A stretch of DNA of 14,222 nt from Oscillospiraceae bacterium. GTDB taxonomy: Bacteria; Bacillota; Clostridia; Saccharofermentanales; Saccharofermentanaceae. The first letter of the stretch is position 1. Every line of letters begins with the position of its first letter. Location: the NCBI GenBank assembly GCA_902782985.1, contig CACZPC010000191.1, positions 1 to 14,222 of the forward strand, written 5' to 3'. Of this stretch, positions 1 to 6,185 are shown in pieces. The notes under the pieces were generated by a model that worked only from the letters and a program-made list of their open reading frames with translations, was not told the DNA's origin and did not search any database. The position numbers were made by a program, and so were the translations under genes.

Positions 1-908
1 GGAAGTGCATCGTCCACCTTATCATTATCGATCTGGCAAGTACCGGCATTCTTATGGCCACCGCCTCCGTACTTAAGACAGAGCTCTCCGATATTGGCAT
101 TTGATGCCTTGTTGATAATGGACTTACCGATCATGACTGCTGTATTCTGCTTCCTAAATCCCCATGCGACATGAACCGATATCTGGGTCTCAGGATACAT
201 TGCATATACCATAAAGCGATTGCCTGCAAATATCGTATCTTCATTTCGAAGATCTATGATCGCGACTTTGCCCTCTACCCTGGTTATCCTCGACAGCTGC
301 TCCTTAAACTTAGCCTGCTGATCGAAGTAGAGCTCTACTCTCTCCTGAACATCAGGTATTGCAAGAACATCTTCGATAGAGTGATTCATGCAATAATCTA
401 TAAGCTCCATCATCAGAGCGTAATTCGATATCCTGAAATCATGAAATCTTCCCAATCCTGTCCTTGCATCCATCAGGAAGTTCATGAGCACCCAGCCTTT
501 GGGATCCAATATCTCCTCCAATGTAAAATCGGCGGAATCTCCCTTATCAACGGCCTCCATGATCTCCTCGGTAACATTGGGGACTCCATCCTTACCGCCG
601 TAGTAATCATATACTACACGTGCCGCACTCTTGGCATCAGGATCGATTATATATCTGTCCTTGTTCTTCGCCTGAGCATTTCGCGTAAGCTCCGATTCAT
701 GGTGATCGAATACAAGCCCGGCTCTCTCATCGAAAGGCAGATTCGTCGTTATATCATTTTCCGATAATTCAACCTTGCCATCCTGAACGTCCTTGGGATG
801 TACGAACTTTATCTCATCGATAAGTCCTTTATCCTTAAGGATCATAGCACACACAAGACCATCAAAATCACTTCTGGTTACAAGTCGCTTCTTGCCTGAA
901 TCACTCAT
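1..908 (-). CDS. DHH/DHHA1-family phosphoesterase (C-terminal end outside window)
   Basis: The frame is open from the ATG at 908 to the left edge, giving 302 residues plus a partial codon. It shows the DHH phosphoesterase layout: an Asp-rich first motif (SDFDGL, residues 13-18), the diagnostic FDHHE at 67-71, a DPDAKSAA segment at 89-96 that fits the third motif, and the glycine-rich DHHA1 motif GGGGHKNAG at 281-289. The family cleaves phosphodiester or phosphoanhydride bonds using Mn-type metals held by these Asp/His residues. Relatives with this RSDFDGLVCA start are often annotated as exopolyphosphatase-related, but the real substrate (nanoRNA, cyclic dinucleotide, polyphosphate) cannot be read from sequence. 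No signal peptide or membrane segment is visible, so it should be cytosolic. The start is supported by GAAGGAGAAGG just upstream. It has its own promoter, so it need not depend on the upstream peptidase gene. Family assignment is secure; function is not. Confidence 0.9.
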   Translation of the reverse strand, partial: MSDSGKKRLVTRSDFDGLVCAMILKDKGLIDEIKFVHPKDVQDGKVELSENDITTNLPFDERAGLVFDHHESELTRNAQAKNKDRYIIDPDAKSAARVVYDYYGGKDGVPNVTEEIMEAVDKGDSADFTLEEILDPKGWVLMNFLMDARTGLGRFHDFRISNYALMMELIDYCMNHSIEDVLAIPDVQERVELYFDQQAKFKEQLSRITRVEGKVAIIDLRNEDTIFAGNRFMVYAMYPETQISVHVAWGFRKQNTAVMIGKSIINKASNANIGELCLKYGGGGHKNAGTCQIDNDKVDDAL

Positions 909-941
909 AGAACCTTCTCCTTCATCATAAATACTGATAAT

Positions 942-971
942 AATATAAAGTTTATATACATACGTATGCAA
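942..971 (-). promoter_or_regulatory. Candidate sigma-A-type promoter for the DHH phosphoesterase gene
   Basis: On the minus strand, TTGCAT (971-966) and TATATT (947-942) are separated by 18 bp, close to the sigma-A consensus. The region is very AT-rich and lies about 35-60 nt upstream of the ATG at 908, which leaves a short leader carrying the ribosome binding site. Position and match are good, but this is inspection only. Confidence 0.5.
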
Positions 972-1022
972 TGAAGAGGATATTATGAAAGTGTAACTTT
1001 TTATTTCGTCAGTCGAAAGTGA

Positions 1023-1691
1023 TCAATCGGTGAAGATCCTTCTTACTGTCAGGATCGGATGAAGATCAAGATCACCGTAGATCACACCGTCACTGTGACC
1101 TCTTGCGTCTACCATCTGTCCGTCTCCGACATAGATTCCTACGTGACCGCATGATCCGCCCTGATTATCCCAGCAGATTATATCTCCGGGACGTATATCT
1201 TCAACACTTACCTCAGTACCGACACTGCAAAGAGAATAAGATGAATGAGGAAGATCTATCCCCATCTGTGCATAGCAATAGACGACAAGTCCCGAACAGT
1301 CTACACCCGATTTACTTTCACCTGCATATTGATAAGAAGTACCTACCATGCTTTCGGCGATATCGGCTATCATCTGTCCCTGCTCTTCAGCAGTAGGCTC
1401 TGCCTGTTCTTTCGCCAGCTCATTGTATTCATATACTAACTCACGACGCTGTGCATCTATGGCAGTCTTAGTAATGAACTGCTCTTTTCTTATCTCATTG
1501 ACAGCTATGCTATCTGTACCGATCTGTACGTTATTATCATTAACGGTCGTAACATACGCAGCTGCCGAATATCCCGATAATACATTAGTATCAGCATTAT
1601 CAGCTAAAGGGGCAAAATTATTGTATACGGATAAGCTGATACATAGTGCACCATACAAGATGTTTCCTATTATTCTGCTTCTTTCAAACAT
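1023..1691 (-). CDS. Exported NlpC/P60 cysteine peptidase (peptidoglycan endopeptidase)
   Basis: This is a 222-residue protein with a short N-terminal hydrophobic stretch (about residues 8-29) after a basic residue or two, read as a signal peptide or anchor. A charged, helical-looking linker (about 62-105) follows, then a C-terminal NlpC/P60 domain (about 108-220). The domain shows the DCSG motif with nucleophile Cys132 and the GHVGIYVG motif with His183. The family cuts peptide crosslinks or stems in peptidoglycan outside the membrane. The third catalytic position, 12 residues after the His and commonly His, Asn or Gln, is Asp195 here. No recognisable SH3, LysM or choline-binding domain is present, so targeting must come from the N-terminal region. 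AGGTGAG precedes the ATG. The gene is divergent from the cysteine-cluster gene at 1991, and a 14-bp palindrome sits between its putative promoter and start. Domain call is firm; the cut bond is not known. Confidence 0.92.
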   Translation of the reverse strand: MFERSRIIGNILYGALCISLSVYNNFAPLADNADTNVLSGYSAAAYVTTVNDNNVQIGTDSIAVNEIRKEQFITKTAIDAQRRELVYEYNELAKEQAEPTAEEQGQMIADIAESMVGTSYQYAGESKSGVDCSGLVVYCYAQMGIDLPHSSYSLCSVGTEVSVEDIRPGDIICWDNQGGSCGHVGIYVGDGQMVDARGHSDGVIYGDLDLHPILTVRRIFTD

Positions 1692-1719
1692 TTACATACT
1701 CACCTGTTTTTCTTTTTTG

Positions 1720-1733
1720 TGTCATCGATGACA
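1720..1733. promoter_or_regulatory. Perfect 14-bp palindrome, candidate operator
   Basis: TGTCATCGATGACA is perfectly self-complementary with no spacer. It lies in the NlpC/P60 leader, just downstream of the putative -10 (1744-1739) and roughly at the expected transcription start, a typical place for a dimeric repressor. No second copy was noticed in the window, and no regulator gene is adjacent, so its role is inferred from symmetry and position alone. Confidence 0.35.
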
Positions 1734-1738
1734 TGTGT

Positions 1739-1766
1739 AAGATATTACAGGATATGACTTAGGCAA
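1739..1766 (-). promoter_or_regulatory. Possible promoter for the NlpC/P60 gene
   Basis: On the minus strand, TTGCCT (1766-1761) and TATCTT (1744-1739) are separated by 16 bp, with a TG two bases before the -10 region. The match is moderate. It places the start site beside the 14-bp palindrome and leaves a leader of about 40 nt to the ATG at 1691. Confidence 0.35.
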
Positions 1767-1864
1767 ATTGGGGATTTGGAGGGTAATAACTAGTGAATAA
1801 TCAGGCTAATTATAGGCAGAAATGAATGAAGAGATTCACACTTCGGAACTGACATAGCGTATCA

Positions 1865-1894
1865 TTGATGCCGATTGATCATACATGATATAAT
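1865..1894 (+). promoter_or_regulatory. Sigma-A-type promoter for the cysteine-cluster protein gene
   Basis: TTGATG (1865-1870) and a perfect TATAAT (1889-1894) are spaced by 18 bp. A small inverted repeat, ATCAT-AC-ATGAT (1878-1889), overlaps the spacer and the first base of the -10 and could bind a regulator. The predicted leader is about 90 nt. The rest of the 1692-1990 intergenic stretch contains nothing else I can assign; no small gene with a ribosome binding site was seen in it. Confidence 0.6.
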
Positions 1895-1990
1895 TCAGAC
1901 ATGAATATACAATTAACGAATCTAATACTTGAATTCATATGATCATCGATTTATAGTTCAATCATGTTAGGAGAGAGAGGCTTATATAGT

Positions 1991-2458
1991 ATGATTAATA
2001 AGGATCAGCAAATCGATCAGCTGCTAACGGGTATTTCAAGATTATGTTCCCTTAAGACAGACTGTGCACGTTGTGCCTTTTATGAAAGCGGCTGTGTATT
2101 CGGAGAACCGAAGCCTAAGAACTGGAAAATCGAAGACAAGGAAATATCGGCTGATAAAGCAGATATAGCTGTTCCTTCACCTATACACCTCCCGGCTAAG
2201 GAAGATAAGCCCGCAGAGGCACCTGTCGAAGTCAAAGCAACCTCGGCACCTGAACAGAAGCCGGTCGAAGAGAAGAAGGAAAAAGACGATAAGGACACAG
2301 TGGGCACATGGCTTGTCAGTACGACGATGGGAAGCGTATTTACAAAATATGTATATATATGTTCCAAGTGCGGATATAAGAAAGAATCCGTACTGTCTAT
2401 CGCACCTACTACATTCTGTCCCGAATGCGAGAAGCGTAAGAAGGAACAGGCTGAATGA
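1991..2458 (+). CDS. Small protein with two zinc-binding-type cysteine clusters
   Basis: I do not recognise a named family. The 155-residue product has an N-terminal cluster C-x5-C-x2-C-x6-C (Cys19, 25, 28, 35). A low-complexity Lys/Glu/Pro/Ala-rich linker follows (about 48-103), then a C-terminal zinc-ribbon pattern with CSKC (124-127) and CPEC (143-146), 15 residues apart. Eight cysteines in two four-Cys sets suggest two structural zinc sites joined by a flexible tether. No signal peptide or membrane helix is seen, so it is probably cytosolic. I chose the ATG at 1991 over one at 1964 because TTAGGAGAGAGAGG lies about 10 nt before 1991, whereas that site overlaps the longer reading. It is the only plus-strand gene, transcribed alone from its own promoter to the terminator at 2483-2511. 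Nucleic-acid or protein binding is plausible but unproven. An iron-sulfur site at the N-terminal cluster is an alternative. Confidence 0.8.
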   Translation: MINKDQQIDQLLTGISRLCSLKTDCARCAFYESGCVFGEPKPKNWKIEDKEISADKADIAVPSPIHLPAKEDKPAEAPVEVKATSAPEQKPVEEKKEKDDKDTVGTWLVSTTMGSVFTKYVYICSKCGYKKESVLSIAPTTFCPECEKRKKEQAE

Positions 2459-2482
2459 TATTTGAATAATATGCCGAATAAT

Positions 2483-2512
2483 AAAGACGGATGAATGATT
2501 CATCCGTCTTTT
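2483..2512. terminator. Bidirectional rho-independent terminator
   Basis: A perfect 13-bp stem, AAAGACGGATGAA paired with TTCATCCGTCTTT, closes on a TGA loop. On the plus strand it ends in TTTT (2509-2512); on the minus strand it ends in TCTTTATTATT. It lies between the stop of the plus-strand gene at 2458 and the stop of the minus-strand gene at 2526, so it can end both convergent transcripts. Confidence 0.88.
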
Positions 2513-2525
2513 ATCTTGCTGATCA

Positions 2526-3263
2526 TCAACCTCTTGTAGCCGATGGTTCGGTAGGCTCTTCCGTAGCAATGATAGGAGCTAATCCGGCTTCAGTCTCCTG
2601 AACTTCCACTGCTTCTCCTCCTTCACCTTCAGGAAGCTCTACTTCTGAATTCGGGAATGTTATCCCAAGAGGATAGTAAGGAAGTATATTTACATATTTC
2701 TCCTGAAGAGGAACGCTCTCGAATATCGAAGGTGCATCAACGAGAGGCTTGTTACGATAAGGTACCGTTACTGCCGAAAAGCTCACACACCAGATTATAA
2801 GTGCCAGGAAAATAAGCTGAAATACGAGAAGCGGCGTGATCGGGAAAAGATCCATTATCTTCTGGACCGATCTGGTAGACTTGGACTTCTTAGGATCTGA
2901 AGAGATAAATTCAGCAACCTTATAACCTGTGGAATCGATCTTGACTAAGATCTTTTCGAGCATGAAATTACGTGTATATTCATCAAGTGTCCTGGGAGCG
3001 AAATTCACATTCTCGGGCAACGGATACTTCTCAACGATCTCGTTGGCATTCTTAAGAAGGATATCTCCGAATGTATATACAACATCCTCTCCCTTGATCA
3101 CGGATCTTTGCTGATAAGTATCAAGGTAGGATTTGATTATCGCCTGCTCTGCTCTGGTCGTCTCCTTGGTGATACCGAATACTGAAGAATATACCATCTC
3201 GACGGTACTTTGATAAAAATCAGGGAAATTCTCTCTGGTCAGCTTCTCACTCCACATATCCAT
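2526..3263 (-). CDS. Single-span membrane protein with a sigma-region-2-like cytoplasmic N-terminus
   Basis: I recognise no established family. The 245-residue protein has a cytoplasmic N-terminal half, one strong membrane helix (about 142-165), and an outside tail of about 80 residues that ends acidic and Pro/Thr/Glu-rich (from about 207). Residues about 15-52 have the spacing and residue types of ECF sigma region 2 (FYQSTVEMVYSSVFG followed by a charged helix with AEQAIIKSYLDTY), but no region 4 DNA-binding helix is visible. A working sigma factor is therefore unlikely; a degenerate, membrane-tethered relative or chance resemblance is possible. A GTG at 3272 extends the frame, but it lies inside the Shine-Dalgarno sequence. 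The ATG at 3263, 7 nt after AGGGAGGT, is the better start. It overlaps the MFS gene by 17 nt, which suggests translational coupling and a shared function. It is the last gene before the terminator. Confidence 0.82.
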   Translation of the reverse strand: MDMWSEKLTRENFPDFYQSTVEMVYSSVFGITKETTRAEQAIIKSYLDTYQQRSVIKGEDVVYTFGDILLKNANEIVEKYPLPENVNFAPRTLDEYTRNFMLEKILVKIDSTGYKVAEFISSDPKKSKSTRSVQKIMDLFPITPLLVFQLIFLALIIWCVSFSAVTVPYRNKPLVDAPSIFESVPLQEKYVNILPYYPLGITFPNSEVELPEGEGGEAVEVQETEAGLAPIIATEEPTEPSATRG

Positions 3264-5442
3264 TATTATCACCTCCCTGCTGTCCGTTTACATCATATCC
3301 GTTCTGACCGTAGGGATCTGAACCATAATGACCATAATCCTGCTGAGCATAGGGATCACTATATGCGTTAGGATCCGTATACTGCTGATCCGGAACTGCA
3401 GTATCATAATATTCATTTTGCATATCAGAAGACATCGCCTGCTGATATTGTGCATATGCTTCATCATATCCTTCGGGCACCGCATAAAGATCCTGTCCCA
3501 TAGGAAGCTGAGCATTATTATAAGCATCAACCTGAGCTTCAGAAGGCTGTACCTTTACCTTCTTTGATGTCTTCTTCTCTTTCTTAAGAGTAGGATCCTT
3601 ATCATCAACATCATTGGAGAATGATGAAACGGGATACATAAATGCACATACAAGAAGGATCACTACTGCAGCTATAAATACAGCTCTGATATCAAGGATA
3701 AGAGCAAGCGCGAATACGGGAACTCCTGCGATCAGTCCAGCAAGGAATGAAAGCTCGCCTGCCTTTCGAAGATTAGCCTTGGCCTGATTATTCGAAAGAA
3801 GGAATAATACATAAAGATAATAATAATCATGTATACCGAGGCTGATACCGATAAGTGCTACTGAGATAAGAAGGATCTTAGCCGTAGGAACAAGTGCGAA
3901 AAGCAGAAGTCCGATCACAGCACATACTGAAGAAATGATAACCCTTACCTTTGATGTCAATATATGAGCATATCTGTTCTTGATTATCAGAGCTACAAAA
4001 CATGAGCTGAAAGCCGTGATCAGATAATAGAATGATGTCGTCGCAAGAGATATGCCTACTGTAGGCAGATAATTTGGAATAAATCCGAGAAGGAATGATA
4101 CAAGCGTACCCATTACAAAGAATGTCGATGTAAGGAATCTGCCGGTATATTTGTTGGATATAAGCTCGAGCCACTTATTAAGCGGGAGATAGGATTCCTT
4201 GACCGGATTATTATCCTTCATGAAGAATATCATACCGAGGGCAGTAAGTATCAAAGCAGCACCGCAGATGATATTAACTATCATGATACCGAATCTCTCA
4301 AAGCAGATGCCGGAGATTACGGCACCTACACATACGCCGAGGAAATAAGATGTACTCTGGATATTATGTACTGTCCTGTCATCGAATTTGTCATATCCGA
4401 GCTTACCGGCATTGATCCTGTAATCACGAAGTGAATCAAAAACCATACCGTAGCAGAAAGATACAGGAAGGATAAGGATCAGCATTACAATGGCATTTCC
4501 GGTAATACCTGCCACAAGGCTGAGTATATAACCGACAGCAGTCGATACTATAAGAGCTACTCTTGCAGTAAGCTTGAACTTAAGCTGCTTACGGATGCCG
4601 GCAAAGCCGAAGAATCCGAAAGCATAGAGTATTAGTCCTACTGCAATAAGGATCTGTGCAACATAATCCTCATATTCGATAAATTCCTTCTTAATGAATT
4701 CCGAAAGAGCGATAGGAGTCATGATTGAACCCAGCGCCGCAAAGAAAGAAAGGAACCTTACTGCAGAATCTCCATACATGATAAGTACGGGAACATTACC
4801 GATCATGCCTCGCGAAAGCGTAGAAACGAAAAGATTAAGTTCGAATATTATGATGGCCATGGCTACTGCAATAGCAAAGATAGTCATAGTCCAGCTTAAA
4901 GACATACCATTGACCGTAGATGAATAATCTTCATAAGGCATCCTTACTTCAAGGATACCGGCTACCGTATTCTCGGATGAGATGATAGGAGCAATGGCAC
5001 ATACATACTGCTTATCATCTTCAGTCCTTTTGGTAAAAGCTTCCTCCTGAAGTTCAAAGCAGTTATTATATTCATCACCAACGCCGGAAAGGTAATAAGG
5101 CTCTGTAACATCAGCACCTGAAGATGTATAAAGTCTCATAAATGAGTTACCGGCCTTAGTATAAATATCATAGATATAGGGCTTACCCTTGGCATACTCG
5201 GGAATTTCAAGAGGGAAAGACATACCTTCGACTATAGTAGTATGCCCGAGTGCCGTTGAAGTAACTACCGCGAGTGACTCCATTGTCTCGGCACGTTCAC
5301 TCTCAAGCACTACGGTATAAGTATCGGTCAGCTGATTTGACATGACCGCAAGTACGATAAGCACGATCACAAAACAATAACCGATCGTAGCTGCTATAGT
5401 CCTTCTCTCACGAAGTTTCTTTATCTCTGAGATCCTGCTCAT
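3247..5442 (-). CDS. MFS-type transporter fused to an extracytoplasmic sensor-like domain, with a Tyr-rich cytoplasmic tail
   Basis: The 731-residue protein starts with a membrane helix (about 15-36). An outside domain of roughly 145 residues follows (37-182), with a Cache/PAS-like flavour: an IYTKAGNSFMRLYTSSG stretch and a terminal strand pattern ending TVAGILEVRMPYEDY. A second helix (183-208) comes next, then about twelve further helices (roughly 219-250, 260-283, 292-312, 316-338, 361-380, 384-408, 436-463, 467-488, 499-519, 522-549, 561-584, 586-606) in an MFS-like arrangement. The conserved MFS loop motif is weak (GFAGIRKQ at 279-286; FERFG at 381-385). Residues 608-731 form a basic then Tyr/Gln/Asp/Gly-rich disordered tail with DPYxQ-type repeats. 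The sensor domain may gate or report transport; the substrate is unknown. The ATG overlaps the upstream stop as ATGA and is preceded by AAAGGGGG. MFS membership is likely rather than certain. Confidence 0.82.
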   Translation of the reverse strand: MSRISEIKKLRERRTIAATIGYCFVIVLIVLAVMSNQLTDTYTVVLESERAETMESLAVVTSTALGHTTIVEGMSFPLEIPEYAKGKPYIYDIYTKAGNSFMRLYTSSGADVTEPYYLSGVGDEYNNCFELQEEAFTKRTEDDKQYVCAIAPIISSENTVAGILEVRMPYEDYSSTVNGMSLSWTMTIFAIAVAMAIIIFELNLFVSTLSRGMIGNVPVLIMYGDSAVRFLSFFAALGSIMTPIALSEFIKKEFIEYEDYVAQILIAVGLILYAFGFFGFAGIRKQLKFKLTARVALIVSTAVGYILSLVAGITGNAIVMLILILPVSFCYGMVFDSLRDYRINAGKLGYDKFDDRTVHNIQSTSYFLGVCVGAVISGICFERFGIMIVNIICGAALILTALGMIFFMKDNNPVKESYLPLNKWLELISNKYTGRFLTSTFFVMGTLVSFLLGFIPNYLPTVGISLATTSFYYLITAFSSCFVALIIKNRYAHILTSKVRVIISSVCAVIGLLLFALVPTAKILLISVALIGISLGIHDYYYLYVLFLLSNNQAKANLRKAGELSFLAGLIAGVPVFALALILDIRAVFIAAVVILLVCAFMYPVSSFSNDVDDKDPTLKKEKKTSKKVKVQPSEAQVDAYNNAQLPMGQDLYAVPEGYDEAYAQYQQAMSSDMQNEYYDTAVPDQQYTDPNAYSDPYAQQDYGHYGSDPYGQNGYDVNGQQGGDNNGYVE
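3264..3278 (-). promoter_or_regulatory. Strong ribosome binding site inside the upstream gene; decides the start at 3263
   Basis: AGGGAGGT (3278-3271, minus strand) lies within the last codons of the MFS gene, 7 nt before the ATG at 3263. The in-frame GTG at 3272 overlaps this site and so cannot use it, which is why the shorter product is annotated. Confidence 0.75.
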
Positions 5443-6119
5443 AAAGTCTGTCCCCCTTTACCTGATCTGCGGATAAACTTGGGGATCAGAGACTGAATAC
5501 CGAACAGGACGATACCCGCGGCAACTGAAATGATAACGGATATAAGTATCCTCTTCTCAGTCTTTGCACCTAATGTATCAAGCTTTTTAAAATCGCATTT
5601 ATATTCAAAAACACCGACGCAGCGTCCTGTACTGTCTGCGATCGGAACAAGTACGCTCTCGGATGTCTTATCACTTAATATAGCAGTGGAGTTATCTGCA
5701 GAAAGCCAATCTGAGATCTCATGCTTTGCCACCTGAAAATCCTCTGCATCTCCTGCATCGGGAGGCGTAAGGAGAGTAAGCTTACCGTCAGAATAGAGGA
5801 AAAGAGCATAGCTCTCGGTCGTATGACTCTGAGTGGAAGTATCTGCAAGAGCAAGAGACAATACCTGATCATACTTCTCAGCTGCGGCTACAGGATCAGC
5901 GATTATCTCATCTCCGTTGATCATAAGCTTAACGATGTCGCATGTCTGCTGGATCTTCTTATCGGAAACATTCTTAAATTCTTCCTCGAACTTAAGACGC
6001 ATATGATGCACGGCAAAAGAAACCGATAATATCGACAGCAGAAGTGAGACAACGATTAAAATCACAGCCCTGACGATCTTATTGAGCGTCTCGGACCGAT
6101 TGACCGATCTGTTATCCAT
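5439..6119 (-). CDS. Bitopic membrane protein with extracytoplasmic sensor-like domain and no output domain
   Basis: The 226-residue protein has a short basic N-terminus, a membrane helix at about 15-36, an outside domain of about 150 residues (37-189), a second helix at about 190-212, and a short cationic tail (213-226). The outside part begins with a long helix and continues with alternating strands, including SYALFLYSDGKL (103-114) and SVLVPIADSTGRCVGVFEY (155-173). This is the pattern of a single Cache-type ligand-binding domain as found in chemoreceptors and histidine kinases. No HAMP, kinase, GGDEF or methyl-accepting region follows, so it must act through a partner. The downstream MFS gene, overlapping by 4 nt (ATGA), carries an outside domain of similar size between its first two helices, so a complex is a reasonable inference. 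TTAGGAGTG lies 8 nt before the ATG. The Cache assignment is by pattern only and needs structure prediction. Confidence 0.8.
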   Translation of the reverse strand: MDNRSVNRSETLNKIVRAVILIVVSLLLSILSVSFAVHHMRLKFEEEFKNVSDKKIQQTCDIVKLMINGDEIIADPVAAAEKYDQVLSLALADTSTQSHTTESYALFLYSDGKLTLLTPPDAGDAEDFQVAKHEISDWLSADNSTAILSDKTSESVLVPIADSTGRCVGVFEYKCDFKKLDTLGAKTEKRILISVIISVAAGIVLFGIQSLIPKFIRRSGKGGQTL

Positions 6120-6134
6120 ATAGTCGCACTCCTA

Positions 6135-6162
6135 AAAATATATATTCTTCAATATATATTTT
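6135..6162. repeat. Perfect 12-bp AT-only inverted repeat upstream of the sensor-transporter operon
   Basis: AAAATATATATT and AATATATATTTT flank a CTTC loop in the 66-bp gap (6120-6185) between the murD stop and the three-gene operon. On the minus strand it ends right at the ribosome binding site region (TTAGGAGTG), so a hairpin or bound regulator there could affect expression. Nearby minus-strand AT-rich elements could serve as a promoter: TTTAAT, 17 bp, then TATATA, overlapping the murD stop. The match is too poor for me to annotate it firmly. No GC-rich terminator follows murD. Confidence 0.6.
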
Positions 6163-6185
6163 ATATATAAATCAAGTTATCTATA

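Noticed and set aside
171..767. 198-codon open frame on the plus strand
   Set aside because: It lies entirely antisense to the DHH phosphoesterase, whose motifs are unmistakable, and its translation has no recognisable features and unusual composition.
1004..1018. Short hairpin (TTTCG/CGAAA) after the NlpC/P60 stop as a terminator
   Set aside because: The stem is only 5 bp and no T-run follows in the direction of transcription, so it does not qualify as an intrinsic terminator.
2177..2569. 130-codon minus-strand frame running across the terminator
   Set aside because: It is antisense to the cysteine-cluster gene, crosses the strong hairpin at 2483-2511 and overlaps the end of the 2526-3263 gene; it looks like a shadow frame.
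2526..3263. Annotating the single-span protein as a functional sigma factor
   Set aside because: Only a weak region-2-like segment is seen; region 4 is absent and a membrane helix follows, so the name would overstate the evidence.
6120..6185. Riboswitch or terminator in the gap after murD
   Set aside because: The gap is only 66 bp and almost all A/T; the inverted repeat lacks GC pairs for a stable terminator, and nothing resembles a known riboswitch core.
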